Assembly (NCBI GenBank): GCA_023433685.1
Contig: JAEYUD010000161.1
Location: 1-23,224 of the forward strand
From: Bacteroidota bacterium
GTDB taxonomy: Bacteria > Bacteroidota > Ignavibacteria > Ignavibacteriales > Ignavibacteriaceae
Length of the DNA stretch: 23,224 bases
Direction of reading: 5' to 3'
The notes under the pieces: model-generated
The model's database searches: none
Told to the model about the DNA's origin: nothing
The model's input: only the letters and a program-made list of their open reading frames with translations
Shown: positions 1-7,809 of the stretch, piece after piece
Position numbering within the stretch: position 1 is the first letter of the stretch
How the letters are laid out: each line of letters opens with the position of its first letter
Made by a program: the position numbers and the translations under genes

Positions 1-63
1 GCGGCAGCTGACACTTCCAAAAAAGCAGCCACTACTAAAGACAGCGTGAAGGCTAAAAAGTAA
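1..63 (+). CDS. C-terminal tail of an upstream gene (partial)
   Basis: An open frame runs in from the left edge and ends at TAA 61-63. Only 20 residues are visible, and they are rich in Ala, Lys and Thr (ending DSVKAKK), which looks like a flexible charged tail. No domain can be identified from this much sequence. It lies 41 bases before ccoG on the same strand. In many cbb3 oxidase loci the gene before ccoG encodes a structural subunit such as CcoP, so that is the most likely identity. This is inference from context only. Confidence 0.55.
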   Translation, partial: AAADTSKKAATTKDSVKAKK

Positions 64-104
64 ACCCGGGTATTGTTGATAATTGACGTATTGGTTTTAG
101 TGCT

Positions 105-1511
105 ATGAAAGAAGAAGAGATCATCGATCAGTCGTTTCGCGATTCGATAGGTACGATTAAAAGAGACGGAAAAAGAAACTGGATAAACCCGAAAAAACCA
201 AGTGGATGGTACACCAACGCGAGAACTGTAGTAAGTGTATTTCTGCTCGCGATACTTTTCGGTTTACCGTTTATTGAAGTTCACGGGCAGCCACTTTTTC
301 TGTTCAACGTGTTCGAACGAAAATTCATAATTTTTGGGTTATTCTTCGGACCGTATGACTTTCATATATTTCTTCTTTCTTTCATAGCACTTATTGTGTT
401 CGTGATACTCTTTACCGCCATATATGGCAGGATATTCTGCGGATGGATATGTCCTCAGACCATCTTTATGGAACTTGTTTTCAGAAAGATCGAATACTGG
501 ATAGATGGTGACTACAGGGATCAGAGAAAATTGAGAGCCGCCCCCTGGTCCGGAAAGAAAATATTCAAGAGGGTATTCAAGCATGCCATTTTTCTCGCGA
601 TCGCTTATTTGATAGCCCATACTTTTATGGCTTACCTTGTTGGTCTCGATGAAGTGAGGGAGATAGTTACTTCACCTCCATCGGAGCGACCCGGCGGGTT
701 CATTGCGATGAATGTTTTCACGGGCCTGTTCTTTTTTGTTTTTTCCTGGTTCCGCGAACAAGCCTGCTTGATAGTTTGTCCATACGGAAGACTGCAAGGG
801 GTTCTGCTCGATCAAAATTCGCTGGCGGTTACTTATGATTTTATCAGAGGTGAACCGCGTGGGAAGATCAAGAGGGATGAAGAAAGAGCCACGGGTGACT
901 GCATCGACTGTAAACTGTGTGTGGATGTTTGTCCGACCGGAATAGATATCCGTAATGGTATTCAGATGGAGTGTGTTAACTGCACCGCCTGTATGGATGC
1001 CTGTGATGAGGTTATGACCAAGGTAAAACGTCCAAAAGGCCTGATCCGGCTTGATTCATTAAATGGCGTTCAGACGGGTAAAAAATTCAGCTTCTCGTGG
1101 CGTGTAGGTATCTATACAGCAGTACTACTCATACTCGTTTCTGTAATTTCAATTTTGTTGGCTAACAGGAAAGATGTTGAAGTTAACATCTTGCGAACCC
1201 CGGGCATGCTCTATCAGGAACAACCGGAAAACAAGATCAGCAACCTTTACAATTTTCATGTGATCAATAAAACTTTTCACGATATGAATATTGAATTGAA
1301 AGTTAAGGGACTACCCGGAGAGATCAAAGTATTGGGCAGTAAACCAAGCGTGAAGCAGCTCGAAGTTTTTGAAGGCAGATTTATGTTATTGGTTGATCAG
1401 AAAGAGATTAAAACACTTAACACCAAAATTGAGATATCAGTTTTGGAAGACGGGAAAGAGATAGAGACCATCAAAACCTCCTTCCTCGGCAAGTTTGAGG
1501 AGAAGAAATGA
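105..1511 (+). CDS. ccoG: Cytochrome c oxidase accessory protein CcoG (FixG/RdxA family)
   Basis: A membrane-bound iron-sulfur protein needed to assemble cbb3-type cytochrome c oxidase. Family members reduce Cu(II) to Cu(I) for insertion into the oxidase. At 468 residues it has usual family length. Hydrophobic segments lie near residues 41-58, 75-108, 160-180 and 203-216. The family motif CGWICPQT holds Cys112 and Cys116, and a second pair is Cys221/Cys225. Two ferredoxin-type 4Fe-4S motifs follow (Cys266/269/272/276 and Cys290/293/296/300). A further membrane segment near 333-354 leads into an extracytoplasmic Ig-like C-terminal domain. All expected cysteines are present. No strong Shine-Dalgarno sequence precedes the ATG. 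The next gene overlaps by four bases, so the assembly genes are translationally coupled. Confidence 0.96.
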   Translation: MKEEEIIDQSFRDSIGTIKRDGKRNWINPKKPSGWYTNARTVVSVFLLAILFGLPFIEVHGQPLFLFNVFERKFIIFGLFFGPYDFHIFLLSFIALIVFVILFTAIYGRIFCGWICPQTIFMELVFRKIEYWIDGDYRDQRKLRAAPWSGKKIFKRVFKHAIFLAIAYLIAHTFMAYLVGLDEVREIVTSPPSERPGGFIAMNVFTGLFFFVFSWFREQACLIVCPYGRLQGVLLDQNSLAVTYDFIRGEPRGKIKRDEERATGDCIDCKLCVDVCPTGIDIRNGIQMECVNCTACMDACDEVMTKVKRPKGLIRLDSLNGVQTGKKFSFSWRVGIYTAVLLILVSVISILLANRKDVEVNILRTPGMLYQEQPENKISNLYNFHVINKTFHDMNIELKVKGLPGEIKVLGSKPSVKQLEVFEGRFMLLVDQKEIKTLNTKIEISVLEDGKEIETIKTSFLGKFEEKK

Positions 1512-1954
1512 AGAAACTGAACTGGGGCCACTGGATAGCTATTGGGCTGGGTATATTTATTGTATTGAATGTATCTGTTGTGATTTTTACTTTTAGTCAG
1601 GACGTGGAACTTGTTACCGACAACTATTATGAGAAAGAGCTCAAATACGAGGATGAACTCTCAAGAATAAAACGTGCACAAGCATTGCCTGATTCGTTAA
1701 AGTTGGCACTGACCGGTTATGAACTCAATATTGAGTATCCTGCCTCACTTCTAAAGAATAAAATTAAAGGCTCTGTGCATCTTTACAGACCCGATCACCA
1801 AAAATCCGATTATAATGTTGATGTAAAATTTGATGAATCAGGGAAGCAGGTAATTAACATGGCGGGTAAAACTCCCGGTAAATGGAAGGTCAACATTTCC
1901 CTTAATGATGGCCAGCACGATTATTTATTTAATGATGTGATCTTTTTGCAATGA
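1508..1954 (+). CDS. FixH/CcoH-like cbb3 oxidase assembly protein
   Basis: A 148-residue protein with one N-terminal membrane helix (about residues 10-30) and a soluble extracytoplasmic domain that looks beta-rich. This layout, together with its place straight after ccoG, fits the FixH family, which helps assemble or stabilise cbb3 oxidase. Sequence conservation in this family is weak, so the call rests on architecture and context more than on motifs. The sequence after the membrane helix (VTDNYYEKELKYEDEL) resembles the conserved start of the FixH soluble domain. The ATG overlaps the ccoG stop (ATGA) and is preceded by GAGGAG at 1497-1502, five bases upstream, which supports the start. Confidence 0.85.
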   Translation: MKKLNWGHWIAIGLGIFIVLNVSVVIFTFSQDVELVTDNYYEKELKYEDELSRIKRAQALPDSLKLALTGYELNIEYPASLLKNKIKGSVHLYRPDHQKSDYNVDVKFDESGKQVINMAGKTPGKWKVNISLNDGQHDYLFNDVIFLQ

Positions 1955-2673
1955 CAATGTTTTTATTCTCGGGATTCATGCTCGGGCTCGTAGGAAGTCT
2001 GCATTGTGTCGGAATGTGCGGGCCCATAATTCTCGCGATCAGCGCGGGGAAGCACGCCATGATGAAGATGGTAATGCAAAGGGTGTTTTACCATCTGGGC
2101 AGGTCGTTGACCTATGCTTTTATGGGTGCTTTGTTCGGCTTATTGGGTACGCATATCCAACTATCCGGTATGCAGCAGGGTACAACCATTGTCATTGGTG
2201 CCCTGATCGTTATCTGGATACTCCTCCCGAAGAAATTCAAAACGAGATTCTCACAGTCCGGCATTATTAAAAAGTATAACGAACAGATCAAACAATTACT
2301 CTCCAGGGTTGTCAGATCTGGTGATTCAAAGCCTTTTCTGGTTATTGGGCTTGTAAACGGGTTCCTGCCATGTGGTCTGGTTTACGCCGGCCTTGCGGCA
2401 GCTATAACCTCCGGTTCAGCCCTCGACGGCGCGCTTTATATGTTCCTGTTCGGCTTGGGCACCATTCCGGCGCTTTTCGCCTTTTCATTCCTCCCTCAAT
2501 TACGTCAGTTCCTGCCAAAGATCAACACCAGAAAACTGATTCCGGCGCTTGCATTCGTGCTTGGAATCATCTTTATCCTGCGTGGTTTAAACCTTGGCAT
2601 ACCTTTCGTAAGTCCAAAATTCGAAGAACACAAGAAAACAGAGCAGATCAGCCAGCCCGACTGCTGCCATTAG
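1951..2673 (+). CDS. SafE/TauE-like (UreH/DsbD_2-type) membrane protein of the cbb3 locus
   Basis: A 240-residue polytopic membrane protein of about six helices. The first helix carries the family motif HCVGMCGP (His18, Cys19, Met22, Cys23), and NGFLPCG at 136-142 begins the second half, giving the two-fold layout of DsbD/SafE-type proteins. Databases often name this group sulfite exporter TauE/SafE. Its steady presence beside ccoG/fixH suggests a role in metal or redox supply to cbb3 oxidase, which is inference. The Cys/Met/His cluster in the membrane could bind copper. The tail ends in PDCCH, a second possible metal site. The start overlaps the fixH stop (ATGA); an in-frame ATG two codons later is an alternative. 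It closes the oxidase-assembly operon. Confidence 0.88.
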   Translation: MTMFLFSGFMLGLVGSLHCVGMCGPIILAISAGKHAMMKMVMQRVFYHLGRSLTYAFMGALFGLLGTHIQLSGMQQGTTIVIGALIVIWILLPKKFKTRFSQSGIIKKYNEQIKQLLSRVVRSGDSKPFLVIGLVNGFLPCGLVYAGLAAAITSGSALDGALYMFLFGLGTIPALFAFSFLPQLRQFLPKINTRKLIPALAFVLGIIFILRGLNLGIPFVSPKFEEHKKTEQISQPDCCH

Positions 2674-2692
2674 TTGCATCATTTTGGTATCG

Positions 2693-2717
2693 AAATTAAC
2701 CCGGGATTGGTTAATTT
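2693..2717. repeat. Inverted repeat between the cbb3 assembly genes and the porX-like gene
   Basis: AAATTAACC at 2693-2701 pairs perfectly with GGTTAATTT at 2709-2717 around a 7-base loop. The stem is AT-rich and its only T-run lies inside the right arm, so it would be a weak intrinsic terminator. It could instead be an operator for the gene starting at 2748. Its place in the only 74-base gap between two tight gene blocks makes some boundary role likely. Confidence 0.45.
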
Positions 2718-2747
2718 TAGGGCTGTTATTCCTTAAATTTTGGACTT

Positions 2748-4316
2748 ATGAAACCGAAAACCATTCTTTGGGTGGACGATGAGATCGAGCTCCTCCGTTC
2801 ACATGTGATATTCCTGACAGAAAAAGGATACAACGTTCTTACCGTAACCAACGGCATTGACGCGCTTGAAACCATTGAAGAATCTGAAGTAGATCTTGTC
2901 TTCCTTGATGAGATGATGCCCGGTATGGGCGGGCTCGAAGTCCTTTCCAGGATCAAGGACAAAAACTCGAATATCCCCGTAGTCATGGTCACCAAGAACG
3001 AAGAAGAATCGGTCATGGTGGATGCGATAGGCAGTAAAATTGACGATTATCTTACGAAGCCGGTTAATCCGAGTCAGGTTCTTCTTGTCTGCAAGAAGAT
3101 ACTTGAGCGAAAGAAAATCTCCACCGAATATGTCGCCAAAGACTACCTTCAAGACTTTAATCAGATATCATTTCTTCTAATGAATGATCCCGATCATCAA
3201 GACTGGATCGAGATATATCTGAAACTTGTTAACTGGGATATCGAACTTGACGCACACCCTGAGATAGGATTAAGACAGACTCTGAACGACCAAAAAAAGG
3301 AGTGCAATAAAGAGTTCTGCCGGTACGTCGAAAAGCATTACAAAAACTGGGTGCACACCAAAAACAAGGTTGACAGACCGGCGCTTACAGTTGACATAGT
3401 AAACGATTATGTTTTGCCCTCACTTCAGGAAGATAACACACCGGTATTCTTTTTTGTTATAGATTGCCTGAGGTACGATCAGTGGCTCGTTATGGAAAAG
3501 CTGCTCGCTGACGACTTCAAGATAGACAAAACATTTTATTACGGAATTCTCCCTTCCGCCACTTCCTACTCACGAAACGCTCTGTTCGCCGGACTTTATC
3601 CTTCAGAGATCGAACAGTATTATCCTGATCTTTGGTACGGGAATGATGAAGACGAAAACTCAATGAACAAATATGAGAAGGATTTGCTTCAGCTTCAGCT
3701 TGAAAGAAAGAGGATCCGCTTACGTAACGATCTAAAATTTGTTAAGGTTATTGATCCCGAGTATGGCAGAAATTTTGAACACAACATCAAATCTTATAGA
3801 AACACCCATCTTACTGCAGTTGTGATCAACTTCCTCGATATGATCGCTCATGGCAGATCCGATTCAGACCTGCTGAAGGAGATCGCACCGGATGAACCGG
3901 CTTACAGATCTCTAACCAACAGCTGGTTTTCACATTCTTACTTGATTTCCACTTTCAAAGCAATTGCTGCGATGGGAAAAGCCAAGGTGGTAATCACCAC
4001 TGACCATGGCAGTATCAGGGCACTGCGCGGCGCTAAAGTGCTGGGCGACAGGGAGGCCTCTTCCAATCTTCGTTTTAAATATGGAAGAAACCTGAAAGTT
4101 GATGACAAACATGCGGTGTTCATCAAAGATCCGGCTGACTATAAACTTCCGAGAAGGGGAGTGACAGTGAACTATATTATCGCAAAAGAGGATTATTACT
4201 TTGTATATCCTACCGACTACCACAAGTATCTCAGTTATTACAAAGATACTTTCCAGCATGGCGGGATATCGCTCGAAGAAATGATCATCCCAGTGATAAC
4301 AATGGAGCCTAAATGA
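2748..4316 (+). CDS. porX: PorX-like response regulator with PglZ/alkaline-phosphatase-type effector domain
   Basis: A two-domain, 522-residue cytoplasmic protein. Residues 1-120 form a receiver domain with acidic pocket Asp10/Asp11, phosphoacceptor Asp54 (FLDEMMPG), Thr82 and Lys104. A helical linker (about 125-225) leads to a PglZ domain of the alkaline phosphatase superfamily. In that domain Asp239 (FVIDCLRYD), Thr272 (LPSATSYSRN), the LDMIAH motif, TDHGS and a late HGG motif supply the expected metal and nucleophile residues. Length and layout match PorX of Porphyromonas and Flavobacterium, a regulator of type IX secretion whose effector domain cleaves oligonucleotides. No histidine kinase (PorY) or secretion gene is in the window. 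Adjacency to tsaE is, as I recall, common in Bacteroidota. tsaE overlaps its stop by four bases. Confidence 0.93.
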   Translation: MKPKTILWVDDEIELLRSHVIFLTEKGYNVLTVTNGIDALETIEESEVDLVFLDEMMPGMGGLEVLSRIKDKNSNIPVVMVTKNEEESVMVDAIGSKIDDYLTKPVNPSQVLLVCKKILERKKISTEYVAKDYLQDFNQISFLLMNDPDHQDWIEIYLKLVNWDIELDAHPEIGLRQTLNDQKKECNKEFCRYVEKHYKNWVHTKNKVDRPALTVDIVNDYVLPSLQEDNTPVFFFVIDCLRYDQWLVMEKLLADDFKIDKTFYYGILPSATSYSRNALFAGLYPSEIEQYYPDLWYGNDEDENSMNKYEKDLLQLQLERKRIRLRNDLKFVKVIDPEYGRNFEHNIKSYRNTHLTAVVINFLDMIAHGRSDSDLLKEIAPDEPAYRSLTNSWFSHSYLISTFKAIAAMGKAKVVITTDHGSIRALRGAKVLGDREASSNLRFKYGRNLKVDDKHAVFIKDPADYKLPRRGVTVNYIIAKEDYYFVYPTDYHKYLSYYKDTFQHGGISLEEMIIPVITMEPK

Positions 4317-4732
4317 CCGGAAAATGGAGCATAAACTCCGAGAAAGAGATGACTGAACTTGCGCATGAATTTTACAACTCGATCCGCCCGGGAACAGTGG
4401 TTACACTCAACGGCAATCTGGGAGCGGGTAAAACATTCTTTGTCAAGGCTTTCAGTAAAGCCGCCGGAGCACCCTCATCTTCCAGCCCCACCTTTGCGAT
4501 CGTAAACTCTTACGCGGGTGACTACACTATTTACCATTTTGATTTTTACCGTATACGCAATTCCGCTGAACTTCGTGATATCGGCATAGAGGAATATCTT
4601 GCTGATCCTGACGCGGTCTCATTTATTGAATGGGCGGACCTTTTTCCGGATGTCTTGCCAAAACACCGTCTGAATATCAGTATTGAAGAAACCGGGGCCA
4701 CAAGCAGGGAGGTTAAAATTGAATCACTCTGA
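4313..4732 (+). CDS. tsaE: tRNA threonylcarbamoyladenosine biosynthesis ATPase TsaE
   Basis: The small P-loop ATPase that works with TsaB and TsaD to build t6A at position 37 of ANN-decoding tRNAs. At 139 residues it is of normal size. Walker A is GNLGAGKT (residues 34-41). The family switch region SSPTFAIVNSY follows, then HFDFYR with Asp77, then the IEWADLF motif with Glu106 and Trp107. The ATG overlaps the porX-like stop (ATGA), and the downstream tsaB overlaps its 3' end, so synthesis of the TsaE and TsaB partners is coupled. TsaD and the threonylcarbamoyl-AMP synthase TsaC are not in the window. Confidence 0.96.
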   Translation: MTGKWSINSEKEMTELAHEFYNSIRPGTVVTLNGNLGAGKTFFVKAFSKAAGAPSSSSPTFAIVNSYAGDYTIYHFDFYRIRNSAELRDIGIEEYLADPDAVSFIEWADLFPDVLPKHRLNISIEETGATSREVKIESL

Positions 4733-5384
4733 AAAACCGGTTTTAGCTCTCGAAACCACCGGATCACTGTGCAGTGTTGCAGTCTATTTGAGTGATAAAA
4801 AATATCTTTCACTGTCCCTTAACATGGAGAAGGCACATTCAAGAAAAATTCTTACACTCGTCGATTCCGCGTTAACATCCTTTGGGATCAGTACAAGTGA
4901 TCTTGGAGGTGTCTGTGTCTCCGAAGGACCCGGTTCATTCACGGGTTTGCGTCTCGGATTTGCTGCCGCTAAGGGAATCGCGTTTGGACAGACATTCGGG
5001 ATAATGAAGGTGCCCACATTTCAGGCCCTCGCGTTTGAACTCTCTTCTAACATGCCTTCTGGAACCAAGGGTTTGATCGTGACCAAGGCAGCACTCGAAG
5101 AATCTTACACGTATGGATTTGTATCGGAAGAAGACGGTTTTTCTGAGGTTTTACCTTTGTGTCTCACGGAGAATGAGAAACTGCACGAAATAATTGAAGC
5201 AGGAGAGTACAACAAAATATACTCCAATATTCAGATACCCGGACAAAAAGTGACCGAAAAATCTTCTCCTGAGGCCCTTTGGATTGCAAAATTTGCAGCA
5301 AAAAAACTTAAATTTGCATTCGATCACGAAATTGATTTTATAGAACCAAATTATTTCAAGAACTTTACTGTGAAAGTTAGATAA
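4719..5384 (+). CDS. tsaB: tRNA threonylcarbamoyladenosine biosynthesis protein TsaB
   Basis: An ASKHA-fold partner of TsaD in t6A synthesis; TsaB itself is not catalytic. Motifs seen are LALETTG at the start, AHSRKIL in the interface helix, and SEGPGSFTGLRLG in the core. At about 221 residues it has normal family length. The start chosen is TTG 4719, because AGGGAGG (4706-4712) lies six bases upstream and the family core begins a few residues later. An in-frame ATG at 4683 would add 12 residues with no family match and lacks a comparable ribosome binding site. It overlaps tsaE by 14 bases. The next gene starts one base after its stop. Confidence 0.94.
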   Translation: MNHSEKPVLALETTGSLCSVAVYLSDKKYLSLSLNMEKAHSRKILTLVDSALTSFGISTSDLGGVCVSEGPGSFTGLRLGFAAAKGIAFGQTFGIMKVPTFQALAFELSSNMPSGTKGLIVTKAALEESYTYGFVSEEDGFSEVLPLCLTENEKLHEIIEAGEYNKIYSNIQIPGQKVTEKSSPEALWIAKFAAKKLKFAFDHEIDFIEPNYFKNFTVKVR

Positions 5385-5385
5385 G

Positions 5386-6093
5386 ATGCACAGATTTTTG
5401 CTTTTAGTATTATTAACTTTTGTTACTGTCTCAGCCCAGTTTCAGGGTCCTAAAATCTATTCGCCCATGGTAAAATTTGATTTTGGCACTGTCGAACAAG
5501 GTGAGATGGTGAAACATAAGTTTATTGTCGTTAATAATGGCGATACTACACTTGTTATTGATCGAGTGGTTTCATCTTGTGGATGTACAGCAGCAGAGCC
5601 TGAAAAAACCAAACTGGGGCCAAATGAAACGACAACTATTTCAGTTGAGTTCAACAGTGCCAACAGGGAAGGGGATCAGATAAAGACTATAAGCGTTCTT
5701 TCCAACGACCCCAACAACCCTCTTTTTCAGTTCACTCTAACCGGCAAAGTACTACCGAAACCTAAAAAAGAACTTGAAGGCGCGAAGATTAAATTTGAGA
5801 AATCCCAGCACGACTTTGGTATAATCAAGGAAGGTGCTGTTGTAGATTACACATTCAAGTTTTCAAATATTGGCAAAAAGGATCTTGAGATCAAAGATGT
5901 TAGATCTTCATGTGGCTGTACCGTGGCCACTCCGAACAAAAAGATATTCAAATCCGGTGAATCCGGTGAGCTTAAAGTCGCTTTCGATTCAAAGAACCGT
6001 GCGGGGAGAACCAGCAGGACGGTTACCCTTGTAACCAACGACGAAGTGGAAGAATACTACACACTAACAATTTACGCAGAGATAACGAAGTAG
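5386..6093 (+). CDS. Exported DUF1573 protein with two repeats
   Basis: A 235-residue protein with a clear signal peptide (hydrophobic stretch at about residues 4-17, cleavage near VSAQ). The mature part consists of two DUF1573 (Ig-like, ASH/MSP-related) repeats, roughly residues 25-122 and 135-233. Each has the layout FDFG, then a strand, then SSCGCT, then an aspartate/asparagine-containing turn (SNDPN, TNDEV). The SSCGCT motifs place Cys65/Cys67 and Cys176/Cys178 at the same point of each repeat. DUF1573 proteins are common in Bacteroidota but have no settled function. The paired cysteines could bind metal or form a strained disulfide. It starts one base after tsaB and ends 10 bases before accD, so it is in the same operon. 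Confidence 0.9.
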   Translation: MHRFLLLVLLTFVTVSAQFQGPKIYSPMVKFDFGTVEQGEMVKHKFIVVNNGDTTLVIDRVVSSCGCTAAEPEKTKLGPNETTTISVEFNSANREGDQIKTISVLSNDPNNPLFQFTLTGKVLPKPKKELEGAKIKFEKSQHDFGIIKEGAVVDYTFKFSNIGKKDLEIKDVRSSCGCTVATPNKKIFKSGESGELKVAFDSKNRAGRTSRTVTLVTNDEVEEYYTLTIYAEITK

Positions 6094-6103
6094 GTACCCG
6101 GTC

Positions 6104-6952
6104 ATGGCATGGTTTAAAAGAAAAAAGGAAAACATAGCCCCTGAAACTTCCCCCAAGGAAAATATCCCTGATGGATTGTGGGAGAAATGCCCTGATTGTG
6201 GCGAAATAATGCACAAGAAACAGCTGGAAAACAATTTCTGGACGTGCATTAAATGTAACAATCACTTCAGAATTGGTAGCGCGGAATATTTCTCTATTCT
6301 TTTGGATGAAGGTTCCTTTAAAGAGTACGACAAGAAAATGAGGTCTGCGGATCCGTTGAAATTCGAGGATACTAAAAAATATACTCAAAGGATCGAAAGT
6401 ACGATAAAGTCAACTGGTTTACAGGACGCTGTTAGAACCGGCATGGGTAAGATTTACGGAAAAGAAGTGGTTATCGGATGTATGGACTTCAAGTTCATAG
6501 GAGGTTCCATGGGTTCTGTTGTGGGTGAGAAACTTGCAAGAGCTGCACATCGAGCTCTTAAAAACAAGGTTCCTTTTATCATTATCAGTTCCAGTGGCGG
6601 TGCCAGGATGATGGAAGGTGCTCTTTCGCTTATGCAGATGGCAAAAACAAGCGCGAGGCTTGCTCAACCGGCGGACGCGAGGGTTCCCTATATTTCAATT
6701 CTTACCGATCCTACAACCGGTGGCACGACTGCCAGTTACGCTATGCTCGGCGATGTGATTATTGCAGAGCCCAACGCCTTGATCGGATTCGCGGGTCCCA
6801 GAGTAATAAAGCAAACAATAGGTAAAGACTTACCCGCAGGATTCCAGCGCTCTGAATTTGTACAGGATCATGGTTTTGTGGATGTTATTTCCCATCGAAA
6901 AGAGCTGAAATCAACTATAAACCTCACACTTGATTTTCTGCAAACGAGGTAA
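6104..6952 (+). CDS. accD: Acetyl-CoA carboxylase carboxyltransferase subunit beta
   Basis: The beta subunit of the carboxyltransferase that moves CO2 from carboxybiotin to acetyl-CoA, giving malonyl-CoA for fatty-acid synthesis. At 282 residues it is of normal length. The N-terminal four-cysteine zinc ribbon is intact (Cys29/32 and Cys48/51). The crotonase-fold core carries SSSGGARMMEG and TDPTTGGTTASYAMLGD, which form the CoA and oxyanion sites, then GFAGPRVI. The alpha subunit gene accA and the biotin carrier genes are not nearby. It ends in CAAACGAGGTAA, and the GAGG there serves as a likely ribosome binding site for panC. Confidence 0.97.
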   Translation: MAWFKRKKENIAPETSPKENIPDGLWEKCPDCGEIMHKKQLENNFWTCIKCNNHFRIGSAEYFSILLDEGSFKEYDKKMRSADPLKFEDTKKYTQRIESTIKSTGLQDAVRTGMGKIYGKEVVIGCMDFKFIGGSMGSVVGEKLARAAHRALKNKVPFIIISSSGGARMMEGALSLMQMAKTSARLAQPADARVPYISILTDPTTGGTTASYAMLGDVIIAEPNALIGFAGPRVIKQTIGKDLPAGFQRSEFVQDHGFVDVISHRKELKSTINLTLDFLQTR

Positions 6953-6954
6953 CC

Positions 6955-7806
6955 ATTAAGATTATTTCCTCTACCCGTGAGATGCAGTCAATTTCCCGGG
7001 AAATCTTAAGAACAGGCAAAACAATCGGGTTTGTTCCAACCATGGGTTATCTTCACGAAGGGCATCTTTCTCTGGTTCGCGCCTCAAAAAGTGAGAACGA
7101 TGTAACTGCTGTATCGATATTTGTGAATCCGGCACAGTTCGGGCCGAATGAAGATCTTTCCAAGTACCCGCGTGATTTTAAGAGGGATGAGACACTACTC
7201 TCAAATGAGGGGGTCGACTTTATCTTTTATCCAACGGAAGAAGAGATATATCCCGAAGGATACCAAACTTTTGTCAGCCAGGAACAGATTTCGACAGTGC
7301 TTGAAGGTGAGTTCAGGCCTACACATTTCAGGGGTGTCACCACGATTGTTTCAATACTTTTCAACATAGTTCAACCCGATAAGGCTTACTTCGGACAAAA
7401 GGATGCCCAACAGTGCGCGGTTTTGAAACGAATGGTTTCAGATCTCCGTTTCCCGCTCGAAATGAAGATATGTCCGATCGTCAGGGAGCCGGATGGTTTG
7501 GCAATGAGTTCAAGGAATGTGTATCTGAATCAAGTGGAGAGGGAAGATGCGCTTGTACTCTCTAAATCTTTAAGGTTCGCCGAAGACCTGATAAGGAAGG
7601 GTGAGAATTCAGCTGAAAAGATTGTATCCTCAGCAGTTGAACTTTACAGCAGGGTTGCAACTGCCACACTCGATTACTTCACCATTGTCGACATGCAAAA
7701 TTTTCTCCCGGTTCATGAACTTACAAATGGCAAAGAATACTTTATTCTGGTCGCGTGCAGGATTGGTAAGACGAGACTGATTGATAATCTTCTCTTAAAA
7801 GTTTAG
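6955..7806 (+). CDS. panC: Pantothenate synthetase (pantoate–beta-alanine ligase), probable ATT start
   Basis: Joins pantoate and beta-alanine using ATP in the last step of vitamin B5 synthesis. Motifs are VPTMGYLHEGH (HIGH-like ATP site), FVNPAQFGPNED, YFGQKDAQQ and MSSRNVYL. The first ATG in frame is at 6982, but it would leave out the first beta strand of the fold. In-frame codons from ATT 6955 read KIISSTREMQSISRE, a typical PanC beginning, which puts VPTMG at residue 27 as in other PanC proteins. GAGG (6946-6949) sits five bases before this ATT, and no ATG, GTG or TTG lies in frame at a suitable place. I therefore annotate 6955 as the start (283 residues). The function is certain; the start codon is an inference. 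panB and panD are absent from the window. Confidence 0.93.
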   Translation: MKIISSTREMQSISREILRTGKTIGFVPTMGYLHEGHLSLVRASKSENDVTAVSIFVNPAQFGPNEDLSKYPRDFKRDETLLSNEGVDFIFYPTEEEIYPEGYQTFVSQEQISTVLEGEFRPTHFRGVTTIVSILFNIVQPDKAYFGQKDAQQCAVLKRMVSDLRFPLEMKICPIVREPDGLAMSSRNVYLNQVEREDALVLSKSLRFAEDLIRKGENSAEKIVSSAVELYSRVATATLDYFTIVDMQNFLPVHELTNGKEYFILVACRIGKTRLIDNLLLKV

Positions 7807-7809
7807 TTT

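Noticed and set aside
62..90. Similarity between the pre-ccoG gap (AACCCGGGTATTG) and the pre-porX gap (AACCCGGGATTGG) as a shared regulatory element
   Set aside because: The match is short and needs gaps; CCCGGG occurs several times in the window, including inside genes, at about the chance rate.
2748..4316. PglZ domain as a sign of a BREX/Pgl phage-defence system
   Set aside because: The domain is fused to an intact receiver domain at PorX length and the neighbours are tsaE, tsaB and metabolic genes. No BREX partner (methylase, BrxC, BrxL, Lon-like) is present.
4683..4718. ATG 4683 as the tsaB start
   Set aside because: It adds 12 residues without family match and lacks a good ribosome binding site, while TTG 4719 has AGGGAGG six bases upstream and gives the normal TsaB N-terminus.
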